Positions 1 through 7,175 are shown, counted from the first letter of the stretch. The stretch is DNA of 7,242 bases from Pirellulales bacterium (GCA_022844585.1 JALHLM010000312.1:1-7242), one strand, 5' to 3'. Numbers and translations: made by a program. The notes: generated from the sequence alone by a model not told the origin.

Positions 1-1355
1 TGGAGATCGATGGGGTTTCGCTGCCGCTGGAGTATCACCTGGAGCCCGGCAGCGCGCAAGATGGCATCACGCTGACCGTGCCGCGCGAGGCCGTCGGACA
101 GATCGATCCGCATCGGCTCGGCTGGCTCGTGCCGGGCCTGGTGCCGGACAAGATCGCGGCGCTCATTAAGTCTCTGCCCAAGGATTTGCGTCGGGCGTTG
201 GTGCCAGCGCCCGACATGGCGAAACGCGTCGTGGCGGAGCTCACCTTCGGCCAAGGGGCGTTTTTGAATGAAGTGGCGGCGTTGCTGTCGCGTTTTGGCG
301 GCCAGCGGCTGCGTCCCGAAGATTTCGACCTGGAACGGTTACCTGCGCATTTGCGGATGAACGTTCGCGTCGTCGACGAATCCGGCGAAACCGTCGCTGA
401 GGGGCGCGACTTGGGTTCGTTGCGGAAAGAGGTGGCGAACGACGACGCGGCGATCGTCGGGCCGGCGCTGGAGGACGAGCGTTGGCGGAAAACCGGCATC
501 ACGAGCTGGGACTTTGGTGATTTGCCCGAGCAGGTCGAGCTAGTCCGCGGCAAGCACACAATTAAGGCCTACCCAGGATTGGTAGAAAACGGCGAAGCGG
601 TTGATTTGCAACTGCTCGGCAATGCGGCTCAGGCGGAGCAGGAAACCCGCTACGCGCTGGCACGGCTCTTCTACTTCGCCAATCAGCGGGAAATCCGCAA
701 CCAGGTGGAATGGCTGCCGGCGTGGAAGCAGATGACGCTGGCCGCCGCGACGTTGAAGGGGATCAACCTCCGCGACCAGCTCGGCCAGTTGATCGCCTCC
801 AGGGCGTTCGTCGACGACCAGCCGCCGGTGCGCAGCCAGGACGATTTTTCAATCCGACAGAAGCTCGGCAAGAAGCAGATCGTCCCTGCCGTTCAGTCGG
901 TGGCGAACCTGGCCGGGCCGTTGTTCGCCAACTACCACCAAGCGCGACTGGCGCTCGAAAAGACAACTCACTCGCAGGCTAAGTACGCGGCCGACGACGT
1001 CAAAGAGCAACTCGCGGCGCTCGTGGGAGCACGGTCCCTGACCCGTACGCCCTGGGTCTGGCTGCAGCACTTCCCACGTTTTCTGAAAGCGGTCTCCCAA
1101 CGGTTGGAGAAAGTGAACGCCGGCGCGCGGGAAAAGGACCGGGAACTGGCCAGCCAGATCGCCCCGTTCTGGCGGCGTTATGTCGAGCGGGCTGAACTGA
1201 ACGAACGGCAAGGAATCGCCGATCCGGAGTTAGTCGCGTTCCGCTGGATGATCGAGGAATTCCGAGTGTCGCTCTTCGCGCAGCAACTCGGCACGTCGCT
1301 GAGCGTGTCGCCGAAGCGGCTCGAGGCCCAATGGAGCCGGGTCCGCGTGGAGTAA
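1..1355 (+). CDS. hrpA: ATP-dependent RNA helicase HrpA, C-terminal part (5' truncated by window edge)
   Basis: The frame is open from base 3 and ends at TAA 1353-1355, giving 450 visible residues of a protein that is about 1300 residues long in E. coli. The DEAH helicase core and OB-fold region lie upstream of the window, so no Walker or DEAH motif is visible here. What is visible matches the HrpA C-terminal DUF3418 region as I remember it from E. coli: LPLEYHLEPGS near residue 7, ALIKSLPKDLRRALVPAPD near residues 53-71, the WDFGDLPE block near residue 165, and RWMIEEFRVSLFAQQLGT near residues 414-431. HrpA is a DExH-box helicase of the cytoplasm; in E. coli it is linked to mRNA processing and to rescue of stalled ribosomes. 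A GTG codon at 78 could be mistaken for a start, but the homologous reading continues upstream of it, so it is internal. No frameshift is seen. The gene appears to be unrelated in function to the downstream surface protein. Confidence 0.93.
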   Translation, partial: EIDGVSLPLEYHLEPGSAQDGITLTVPREAVGQIDPHRLGWLVPGLVPDKIAALIKSLPKDLRRALVPAPDMAKRVVAELTFGQGAFLNEVAALLSRFGGQRLRPEDFDLERLPAHLRMNVRVVDESGETVAEGRDLGSLRKEVANDDAAIVGPALEDERWRKTGITSWDFGDLPEQVELVRGKHTIKAYPGLVENGEAVDLQLLGNAAQAEQETRYALARLFYFANQREIRNQVEWLPAWKQMTLAAATLKGINLRDQLGQLIASRAFVDDQPPVRSQDDFSIRQKLGKKQIVPAVQSVANLAGPLFANYHQARLALEKTTHSQAKYAADDVKEQLAALVGARSLTRTPWVWLQHFPRFLKAVSQRLEKVNAGAREKDRELASQIAPFWRRYVERAELNERQGIADPELVAFRWMIEEFRVSLFAQQLGTSLSVSPKRLEAQWSRVRVE

Positions 1356-1646
1356 TCGCCCCGGCCAATCGTCGCGGCGAAGTGATCGGCTCCCGTAGAT
1401 GGATGGGAACTTCGCGACCCTTTCCGCTCGTCTAAACGTACAACCGTTATAGACTGAATAGTTTGCCACGCGGAAACGAAGCATTTGGCGTAAGTCTTCT
1501 CGTGGCGAAGCTTTTCGCTTGCAAGAACGGTTGCTTTCCGTTTAATGAGAGAATGGGGGCATCAGCGGCCGGCGAGGCACGCGGAATGCTCTTACCCGGG
1601 TCGGCCGTCGTCCATTTCGCCCCACTGCACCCCTTGCTTGGCAGCT
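1356..1646. other. Intergenic region between hrpA and the large surface-protein gene
   Basis: These 291 bases contain no reading frame that resembles a protein. An imperfect inverted repeat (TCGCC at 1356-1360, GGCGA at 1376-1380, with an extra CG/CG pair inside) sits directly after the hrpA stop, but no T-run follows it, so it is a weak terminator candidate at best. A small hairpin (GCGAA 1505-1509, TTCGC 1514-1518) and the palindrome CTTGCAAG (1518-1525) lie just at the proposed promoter. An extension of the downstream frame back to ATG 1545 is open, but its translation is rich in Cys, His, Trp and Pro and is unlike the protein that follows. Confidence 0.6.
1519..1546 (+). promoter_or_regulatory. 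Candidate sigma70-type promoter for the large surface-protein gene
   Basis: A -35-like TTGCAA (1519-1524, 4 of 6 matches to TTGACA) is separated by 16 bases from a -10-like TTTAAT (1541-1546, 5 of 6 matches to TATAAT). Transcription would start near 1553 and leave a leader of about 94 bases before ATG 1647. If real, it rules out ATG 1545 as the start, because that codon lies inside the -10 element. The match is by eye only, and planctomycete promoter preferences may differ. A weaker AT-rich site, TATAGA at 1448-1453, has no good -35 partner. Confidence 0.35.
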
Positions 1647-4600
1647 ATGACTCAGCGCCCTGATCAGCCGAAGTTGGTGACGTCGTTTTCGGAAGAAGCT
1701 CTGACCCGCCGCATGCGGCGTCCAGTGAAGCGTTCCACGCGCCACTTACCCGTCGCCAAACGGTCCGAGCCCGCGAGAAAGCAGACGCCTGCGGCCCGGC
1801 GGAAGAAACCCGCGCGCAAGTCGACGTTTCAAATGGAAGCGCTCGAAACCCGGGCGATGATGGCGGCCGACGCGTCGGATCACACGCATTCCCACTTGGA
1901 AATCTGGATCGAGGGGACCAAGTTCGCGATTCCGTCGAACGTGGGCGTGTTTGGCGACCACGTGGAAATTATTCATACTCATAACCCGCATGGCGTGTTG
2001 CACGTCGAGCCGGGCGATACGCCTGAAACGGAAATCGCCGTCCCGACGATCGGCGATTTCTTCACGATCTGGCGGACCAAGGGGGGCATCGCCGGCAACA
2101 AGGCGAACGCGTTTTTCGACAACACGCGGATCTTCGACAGCGTGGTGGATGCGAATCACACGTTGAAGTTTTTCGTCAACGGCGTCGAAAACACGGACTT
2201 CCAGAATCACATCTTCGATTTCAGCGAAGAACTGGTCATCCGCTACGACGCGATCGCGAACACCAATCCGACTTTGGCGGAATTGCCGAATGTGACGCTC
2301 CAGGCTGGCGCGCCGCTGATTGTCGCCCTGGACGGGTTCGACGCCGACGGCGACGATCTGACGTACACGGTGCAAAGCACCAATCCGTCGGTCACAGGCG
2401 TGTTCCTGAACGGCCGCAATTTGCGTATGACGGTGCAAGGCTACGGCGAGATGGTGTTCCAGTTGTTCGAGGAACTGACTCCGAGGGCGACGCAGCGCAT
2501 CATCGAATTGGCGCAGTCTGGCTTTCACGACGGCATCACGTTTCATCGAGTGATCGATGATTTCGTGCTCCAAGGGGGCGATCCGACGGGTACCGGCAGC
2601 GGCGGTTCGGAGCTCGGCGATTTCGACGATGACTTCCATCCGGACTTGCAGCACACGAGCAAGGGCCTGCTGTCGATGGCGAAGACCGTCGACGACACGA
2701 ATGACTCGCAGTTCTTCATCACCGAAGTCGCGACACGGCATCTGGACTTCAACCACTCCATCTTCGGCAAATTGATCGAAGGGGAAAGCGTCCGCGAAGC
2801 GATCAGTGAGGTTGATACCGACAGCAAAGACAAGCCAACGACGCCGGTTCGCATCGAAGGCATGACTGTCTTTGTCGACAAGCAAAACGGGACGCTGATG
2901 CTCAAGGCGCCAGTCGGCGCTACCGGCACCTCGACGGTCACGGTCACCGCCAGTGATGGCAAGGGGGGCACGGTTCAGCGGAGCTTCCAAGTCACCATTC
3001 AGGCGGACACTACCAACAACACGCCGTTCCTGTTGCCAATCGCGGAGCCGATCACGCTGGTCGGCGACGAGCCGAAAGTGATCACGCTCAAGGCGCAAGA
3101 CGTGGAAGGAGATCCGGTCTTTTTCACCGTGCTGCCAGGCAGCAATTTGGAGGCCACGCTCGGCGCTACGCAAGTAAACCCGCTGAATCAAATCGCGGAA
3201 ACGACGCTGACCATTCGCCGCAAGGCAGGCTTCAGCGGCAACACTTCCTTGGCGGTGATTGCGCATCCTTCGGCGAACTCTGCCAACACGGCTGGAACCG
3301 CCGACCGCCAAGATGTGCCCGTGACCGTCTCGATCGCGGCGCCCAGCGCGCCGACAAATGTGAAGTTGACGACCGGAAGCGACACGGGAACCAGCGGCAC
3401 GGACGGCGTCACCCAGCGCAACAACACGTCGAACGCGCTCCTCTCGTTCGAAGTGGCCGGATTGCAAAACGGCGCCGTCGTGCGGTTGTTCGCGGGCGCA
3501 ACGCAAGTCGGCGAAGCGACGGCCACTGGCGCGACGATGGTGATCTCCACCAATGGCGCCGGCGCGCTCGTGGACGGTGTCCACAACTTCACCGTCACGC
3601 AAACTGTGGGCGGGCTGACCAGCCCGGCTTCGGCGCCGGTGGCGATTACGATTGATTCCCGCACGCCGCAGTTCACGTCCTCGCCGGTGACCAATGTGTT
3701 CGCCGGCAGCTTATATAGCTACGACGCGCAGAACGACGAGGAAGCCAACGCCGGTTTCCTGTTCGGGTTGATCTCGCCGCCAGCCGGTATGGCGATCAAC
3801 GCTCAAACGGGCGCGATCAGTTGGACGCCCAATGGTTCGCAGATCGGCGTGCATCCGGTAACGATTCGCGCCACGGATCTGGCCGGGAACTTCGTCGATC
3901 AATCGTTCAACGTCACCGTCGAAAACTCGGTGCCGGTACTGAATCCGATCGGGGCGAAATCGGTCAACGAAAATGAGCTGCTGACGTTTACTGCTGCGGC
4001 CACCGATCCAAACTTGCCTGCGGACGTGCTGACGTTCAGCCTGGAAGCCGGCGCGCCGGCTGGCGCGACCATCCATCCCACGACCGGCGTCTTCACTTGG
4101 ACGCCGACCGAGTTGGAAGGCGGGCAGACGTTCAATATCACGATTCGCGTCACCGATCAGGCCGGCGGTTTCGACAACGAGACGATTCAAGTTACGGTCG
4201 CCGAAGTGAATCAAGCGCCCGTGCTCAATGCGATTGGTGACAAGGCCATTGTCGCGAACCAGTTGCTCACGTTCACGGCCGTCGCGACTGACGCCGATCA
4301 GCCGGCGCCGACATTGACTTACAGCCTCGGGGCCGGCGCGCCTGCCGGCGCGACCATCAATGCCACGACGGGCGTTTTCAACTGGACGCCGACACCGGCG
4401 CAAGCGCCTGGGACGTACTTGATCACGGTCCGCGCCTCGGACGGCACGGCCGAAGACTTCGAACAGATCACGGTCTTCGTTCAGGATGTCGCCGCGGCGC
4501 CGGTGCTGCCGGATGTGGCCGCCCAAGCGGTGGACGAAGGACAGACCGTGGCGTTGAACTTTGCGGCCACCGACACCAACCTGCCGCACGATCGGTTGAC

Positions 4601-7175
4601 GTACGAGATCGTCAGCGGGCCGGCGAGCGCGACCATTGACGCGAACGGCCAGTTTTCCTGGACAACCACCGAGGCCGACGGGCCGGGCACGCATAGCTTC
4701 ACGATCAAAGTCACGGATGCGCTGGGACTGAGCGACACAAGCACGCTCACCGTCACGGTGAACGAAGTCAATCAAGCGCCCGTGTTGGCGCCGATCGGCA
4801 ACCGCAGCGTCAACGAAGGCGAGTTGTTCAGCTTGATTGCCGTCGCGACGGACGGCGACTTGCCGGCGAACACACTCACCTACAGCCTGGCCAACGGCGC
4901 GCCGGCTGGCGTATCGATCAACGCTACGACCGGCGAGCTCCAGTGGCAGACGACCGAAAGCGACGGCGGGCAATCGGTCACCGTGACCGTACAAGTGTCC
5001 GACGGCACGGTGCAAACTTCCGAGACAATTACGATTACGGTCGTGGAAGTCAATCAGGCCCCGGTCTTGGCCGAAGTGACGGATCGCACCGTCGACGAAG
5101 GGGGCATTGTTGAATTCGCCGCCGTGGGAACCGACGCCGACCTGCCGGCCAACACGTTGACCTATTCGCTGGATTCCGGCGCGCCGGCCGGCGCGACGAT
5201 CGACCCGGCGACTGGCGCGTTTCGCTGGGTGACCACCGAGGCCGATGGTCCCCTGACGCATACGATCACGATTCGCGTCAGCGATCAGTTCGGCCTCAGC
5301 GACGCCGAGACGTTCACCATTACGGTGAACGAAGTGAATGCGGCCCCGGTGCTCGGGGACATCGCGGATCGGACCGTGACGGAACGCAGCGCGATCTCCT
5401 TCAACGCGGCCGCGACGGATGCTGATCTGCCCGCCAACGCGTTAACTTATTCGCTCGGCTCCGGCGCTCCGGCGGGAGCGACGATTAACGCGACCACCGG
5501 ATTGTTCGAATGGACGCCGACCGAAGCCCAAGGCCCCGGCACGTTTACGATCACGGTCGTGGTCACCGATAGCGGCGGCCTGACCGACACGGAAACGTTC
5601 ACCGTCAACGTGACCGAAATCAACGATCCGCCGGTCTTGGCCGAAATCACGGATCGCACGATCAATCTTGGTTCGACGTTGTCGCTCGACGCCGTGGCGA
5701 CGGATCCTGACGTGCCGTCGAGCGGCCCGCTGGAATACAGCCTCGGCGCCGGCGCGCCGGCCGGGATGACCATTGATTCGGTAACCGGCAAGATTACTTG
5801 GACGCCGACCGCGGCGCAAAACAATCAGTCGTTCGACGTCCGCGTGATCGTCGAAGACGCTACCGGGCTGACCGACGAAGAAGTGTTCCGCGCGACGGTC
5901 AATGCCGCGCCCGTGCTCGATGAAATCCTCGATCAAACGATCGACGAAGGCACGCTGCTGGCGATCACCGCGAAGGCCACCGACGATGATCCGGTGGCGT
6001 ACTCGCTCGCCGCCGGCGCACCTGCGGGGCTGACGATCGATCCGCAAACCGGCGCGATTCGCTGGACGCCGACCGAGTCGCAAGGCCCAGGTGAATTCGA
6101 AGTCACCGTCATCGCCACCGATTCAGGTCAACTCAAGGCGGAACGCCCCTTCACGATCACGGTCCGCGAGGTCAACCTCGCTCCGATCGTTGATCCGGTG
6201 GAAGATCAATCGGCCAATGCCGGCGACGAATTGACGTTCACAGTCACGGCCCGCGACTTGGATCTGCCGGGACAGACGTTGCGATTCAGCCTGGAGCCAG
6301 GCTCACCGGCGGGCGCGTCGATCGACCCGGTGACCGGCGAGTTCCGCTGGACGGTGCCGACCGATTTCCGCGAGTCGAGCGTGGATATTGTGATCCGCGT
6401 GACCGACGACGGCCCAGGCGAAATGTCCGCCACAATTACCGTACGCATCACGCTGACGGACTTGGGCTTGGCGTTGTTCACAACCAGCGGCGCGAATGGA
6501 CTGACGAACACGGCCGCCTCGCAGACCTTATTGCGGACGCGCAACGTGGGCGCGGTCGTGGCGCAGCAATCGGCTGTGCGGGACGCCGCGGCGGCCGCGT
6601 TGGATCGCTTTGAGGACGTGCCGCTCAGCGACGCCGATCTCGCCTACTTCGCCGGACGGATGTATCGCCTAGGTCCGGCCGACGGCGGCGTCGGCCCGGC
6701 GGCCAAGATCGATCCGAACGATCCCAACCAGCGGCGTCGCAACGAACAGAACGGCAATTCGCCCAACGAACAGCGTTCGTTCAAGCCGCCGGTCGAGGAA
6801 AACAACGAACAGCCGACCAGCGGCAAGCCGGCGGTGCGAGACCCGCAGCCGGTGCGCAACATCAAGTTCGAACGCACTCAGCCCGAGTTCAGTCGGGAGC
6901 CACTGGCGACGCCGCCGGTGGCGGATGAATCTTTCGACAACTGGGGCGATGAGCCGCAGGCAGAAGCGCCTGCCGGCGATCTTGCGAACTCGGTGATCCC
7001 AACCTGGTTGGACGAGGAGACCGCCGAGGCAATTGCCGAGGAGCAGGTTGTCCAGGAGAATGACGGGCCGGCGCAGGCCTCGCTGGGCATGGTGGCAATT
7101 CCCATCATTGCCGGCGAGCTGCTCGAACGCCGTCGCCGTCAACGCGAGGAAGCGGCGCGGCGCAAACCGCGGTAA
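1647..7175 (+). CDS. Giant planctomycete surface protein: His-rich domain, embedded cyclophilin, tandem cadherin/Ig-like repeats
   Basis: This frame encodes about 1842 residues from ATG 1647. Order of parts: Arg/Lys-rich leader (21-58); LETRAMM motif (66-72); His-rich domain (79-201); Ig-like half (213-265); cyclophilin (about 266-405); second Ig-like half (406-452); Ig-like domain (458-566); bacterial Ig-like domain with a GSDTGTSGTDGVT opening (567-671); ten Ig/cadherin-like repeats (673-1606); helical then disordered Asn/Gln/Pro-rich linker (about 1630-1808); hydrophobic stretch plus Arg-rich tail (1813-1842). The cyclophilin active site is intact. The protein is probably exported and surface-attached, with the repeats as a Ca-binding-type stalk or adhesive region; this is inferred from architecture. 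Start choice: ATG 1545 is also in frame, but its 34 extra residues look non-coding and overlap the candidate -10; ATG 1713 is a shorter alternative. None of the three has a Shine-Dalgarno sequence. No frameshift is seen. No specific gene name can be given. Confidence 0.9.
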   Translation: MTQRPDQPKLVTSFSEEALTRRMRRPVKRSTRHLPVAKRSEPARKQTPAARRKKPARKSTFQMEALETRAMMAADASDHTHSHLEIWIEGTKFAIPSNVGVFGDHVEIIHTHNPHGVLHVEPGDTPETEIAVPTIGDFFTIWRTKGGIAGNKANAFFDNTRIFDSVVDANHTLKFFVNGVENTDFQNHIFDFSEELVIRYDAIANTNPTLAELPNVTLQAGAPLIVALDGFDADGDDLTYTVQSTNPSVTGVFLNGRNLRMTVQGYGEMVFQLFEELTPRATQRIIELAQSGFHDGITFHRVIDDFVLQGGDPTGTGSGGSELGDFDDDFHPDLQHTSKGLLSMAKTVDDTNDSQFFITEVATRHLDFNHSIFGKLIEGESVREAISEVDTDSKDKPTTPVRIEGMTVFVDKQNGTLMLKAPVGATGTSTVTVTASDGKGGTVQRSFQVTIQADTTNNTPFLLPIAEPITLVGDEPKVITLKAQDVEGDPVFFTVLPGSNLEATLGATQVNPLNQIAETTLTIRRKAGFSGNTSLAVIAHPSANSANTAGTADRQDVPVTVSIAAPSAPTNVKLTTGSDTGTSGTDGVTQRNNTSNALLSFEVAGLQNGAVVRLFAGATQVGEATATGATMVISTNGAGALVDGVHNFTVTQTVGGLTSPASAPVAITIDSRTPQFTSSPVTNVFAGSLYSYDAQNDEEANAGFLFGLISPPAGMAINAQTGAISWTPNGSQIGVHPVTIRATDLAGNFVDQSFNVTVENSVPVLNPIGAKSVNENELLTFTAAATDPNLPADVLTFSLEAGAPAGATIHPTTGVFTWTPTELEGGQTFNITIRVTDQAGGFDNETIQVTVAEVNQAPVLNAIGDKAIVANQLLTFTAVATDADQPAPTLTYSLGAGAPAGATINATTGVFNWTPTPAQAPGTYLITVRASDGTAEDFEQITVFVQDVAAAPVLPDVAAQAVDEGQTVALNFAATDTNLPHDRLTYEIVSGPASATIDANGQFSWTTTEADGPGTHSFTIKVTDALGLSDTSTLTVTVNEVNQAPVLAPIGNRSVNEGELFSLIAVATDGDLPANTLTYSLANGAPAGVSINATTGELQWQTTESDGGQSVTVTVQVSDGTVQTSETITITVVEVNQAPVLAEVTDRTVDEGGIVEFAAVGTDADLPANTLTYSLDSGAPAGATIDPATGAFRWVTTEADGPLTHTITIRVSDQFGLSDAETFTITVNEVNAAPVLGDIADRTVTERSAISFNAAATDADLPANALTYSLGSGAPAGATINATTGLFEWTPTEAQGPGTFTITVVVTDSGGLTDTETFTVNVTEINDPPVLAEITDRTINLGSTLSLDAVATDPDVPSSGPLEYSLGAGAPAGMTIDSVTGKITWTPTAAQNNQSFDVRVIVEDATGLTDEEVFRATVNAAPVLDEILDQTIDEGTLLAITAKATDDDPVAYSLAAGAPAGLTIDPQTGAIRWTPTESQGPGEFEVTVIATDSGQLKAERPFTITVREVNLAPIVDPVEDQSANAGDELTFTVTARDLDLPGQTLRFSLEPGSPAGASIDPVTGEFRWTVPTDFRESSVDIVIRVTDDGPGEMSATITVRITLTDLGLALFTTSGANGLTNTAASQTLLRTRNVGAVVAQQSAVRDAAAAALDRFEDVPLSDADLAYFAGRMYRLGPADGGVGPAAKIDPNDPNQRRRNEQNGNSPNEQRSFKPPVEENNEQPTSGKPAVRDPQPVRNIKFERTQPEFSREPLATPPVADESFDNWGDEPQAEAPAGDLANSVIPTWLDEETAEAIAEEQVVQENDGPAQASLGMVAIPIIAGELLERRRRQREEAARRKPR
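1707..1871 (+). other. N-terminal export leader: basic region plus LEPR-XLL-like motif
   Basis: Residues 21-58 of the large protein hold many Arg and Lys (for example RRMRRPVKRSTR and AARRKKPARK), followed by FQMEALETRAMMAAD. The L-E-T-R-A-M-M core matches the 'LEPR-XLL' type motif that I know from N-termini of large planctomycete surface proteins, where a long basic stretch precedes the motif. No classical hydrophobic signal-peptide core of 12 or more residues is present. The motif supports both the planctomycete origin and export. Its mechanism is unknown to me, so the export role is inferred. Confidence 0.65.
1881..2249 (+). other. His-rich domain (HxHL ... IHTHNPHGVLHVE), possible metal binding
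   Basis: Residues 79-201 of the large protein form a self-contained unit between the leader and the first Ig-like part. Histidines cluster at 79, 81, 83 (HTHSHLEIWIEG) and 110, 112, 115, 119 (IHTHNPHGVLHVE), followed by PTIGDFFTIWR and KFFVNGVEN. From memory, this matches a small family in bacteria and archaea with the pattern HAHLxxxxNG ... LHTHDxxGxIHVE ... FTLGQFFxxWG ... VNG. I know of no established function for it. The spaced histidines suggest a metal site such as copper or zinc, which is inference only. Confidence 0.55.
2283..3002 (+). other. Ig/cadherin-like domain apparently split by the cyclophilin insertion
   Basis: Residues 213-265 (NVTLQAGAPLIVALDGFDADGDDLTYTV and on to LRMTVQGY) look like the first strands of a bacterial Ig/cadherin-like domain, including the DADGDDLTYTV calcium-type motif. 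The last strands, GTLMLKAPVGATGTSTVTVTASDGKGGT then FQVTIQ, appear only after the cyclophilin (residues 415-452). Neither half makes a full domain alone; together they give about 100 residues, the usual size. The simplest reading is one domain with the isomerase inserted in a loop. Two separate degenerate domains remain possible. Confidence 0.5.
2442..2873 (+). other. Cyclophilin-type peptidyl-prolyl cis-trans isomerase domain
   Basis: Residues 266-409 of the large protein cover a whole bacterial-type cyclophilin. It catalyses cis-trans isomerisation of Xaa-Pro bonds. Visible motifs in order: GEMVFQLFEELTPRAT, FHDGITFHRVIDDFVLQGGD, GLLSMAK, TNDSQFFIT and HLDFNHSIFGKL. Aligned to human CypA, the catalytic Arg55 is R301 (within F299-H300-R301), Gln63 is Q309, Phe113 is F357 and His126 is H370, so activity is expected. 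The position of Trp121 is His365, a change common in bacterial cyclophilins that usually lowers cyclosporin A sensitivity. In this export context it would act outside the cytoplasm, perhaps on the Pro-containing repeats of its own chain; that role is inferred. Confidence 0.9.
3018..3659 (+). other. Two non-repeat Ig-like domains between cyclophilin and the repeat stalk
   Basis: Residues 458-566 (opening NTPFLLPIAEPITLVGDEP, with DVEGDPVFFTV and a closing VPVTVSI) read as a divergent beta-sandwich. Residues 567-671 open with APTNVKLTTGSDTGTSGTD and contain ALLSFEVAGLQNGAVVRLF and ALVDGVHNFTV, closing with APVAITIDS. The second has the typical layout of bacterial Ig-like domains in large repeat adhesins, where a DSGxSxxDGxT opening precedes 'pGatVxlfxdGxxvG'. 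Assignment is by motif layout only. Confidence 0.55.
3663..6464 (+). repeat. Ten tandem Ig/cadherin-like (He_PIG-type) repeats
   Basis: One divergent unit (3663-3929) is followed by nine regular ones starting at 3930, 4215, 4497, 4776, 5058, 5343, 5628, 5907 and 6180, with lengths of 95, 94, 93, 94, 95, 95, 93, 91 and 95 residues. Consensus: APVLxxIxDxTVxEGxxLxF, then ATDxDLPAxxLTYSL, GAPAGATIxxTTGxFxWTPTE, VTDxxGLxDxETFTVTV and EVNQ as linker. The TDxDLP and EVNQAPV motifs resemble cadherin calcium sites, and PAGxxIxxxTGxxxWTP is the He_PIG signature. The unit at 4497 lacks GAPAG, the one at 5628 lacks the EVN linker, and the one at 5907 is four residues shorter in the ATD-YSL segment. The likely role is a stiff extracellular stalk or adhesive region. 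Confidence 0.88.
6534..7172 (+). other. C-terminal linker and hydrophobic-plus-arginine tail of the large protein
   Basis: After the last repeat, residues about 1630-1676 are Ala-rich and probably helical (RDAAAAALDRFEDVPLSDAD). Residues about 1680-1808 are rich in Asn, Gln, Pro, Glu and Arg and look disordered, with stretches such as NDPNQRRRNEQNGNSPNEQR. The end consists of a short hydrophobic run, LGMVAIPIIAGELL (residues 1813-1826, interrupted by one Glu), followed by ERRRRQREEAARRKPR. The order hydrophobic stretch then basic end resembles cell-surface sorting tails, but no LPXTG or PEP box is seen and the run is too short for a normal membrane helix. Anchoring is a guess. Confidence 0.5.

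Noticed and set aside
78..80. GTG as the start of a complete 425-residue protein
   Set aside because: The frame continues upstream to the window edge, and those upstream codons (LPLEYHLEPGS) match HrpA, so the gene is truncated by the window.
1356..1380. Inverted repeat after hrpA as an intrinsic terminator
   Set aside because: The stem is short and has a mismatch, the loop is 9 bases, and no T-run follows.
1463..1663. Small forward frame (66 codons) in the intergenic region
   Set aside because: It overlaps the candidate promoter and the start of the large gene, has no ribosome site, and its composition looks random.
1746..3602. Long reverse-strand open frame (618 codons) opposite the large gene
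   Set aside because: Its translation is dominated by Arg, Asp, Gly and His in low-complexity order, has no recognisable domain, and lies opposite clearly coding sequence with the cyclophilin. It is a by-product of GC-rich codon use.
3711..5261. Long reverse-strand open frame (516 codons) with its own internal repeats
   Set aside because: The repeats simply mirror the forward-strand Ig-like units, and phrases such as RRAGRRAG recur only because GAPAG codons recur on the other strand. No ribosome site or known domain is present.
5442..6083. Reverse-strand open frame of 213 codons
   Set aside because: It is again the complement of the repeat units and continues the same Arg-rich pattern; nothing suggests an independent protein.
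3930..6464. CRISPR-like or other non-coding repeat array
   Set aside because: The period of about 282 bases equals one protein domain, the frame is kept throughout, and variation is mostly compatible with protein-level conservation.
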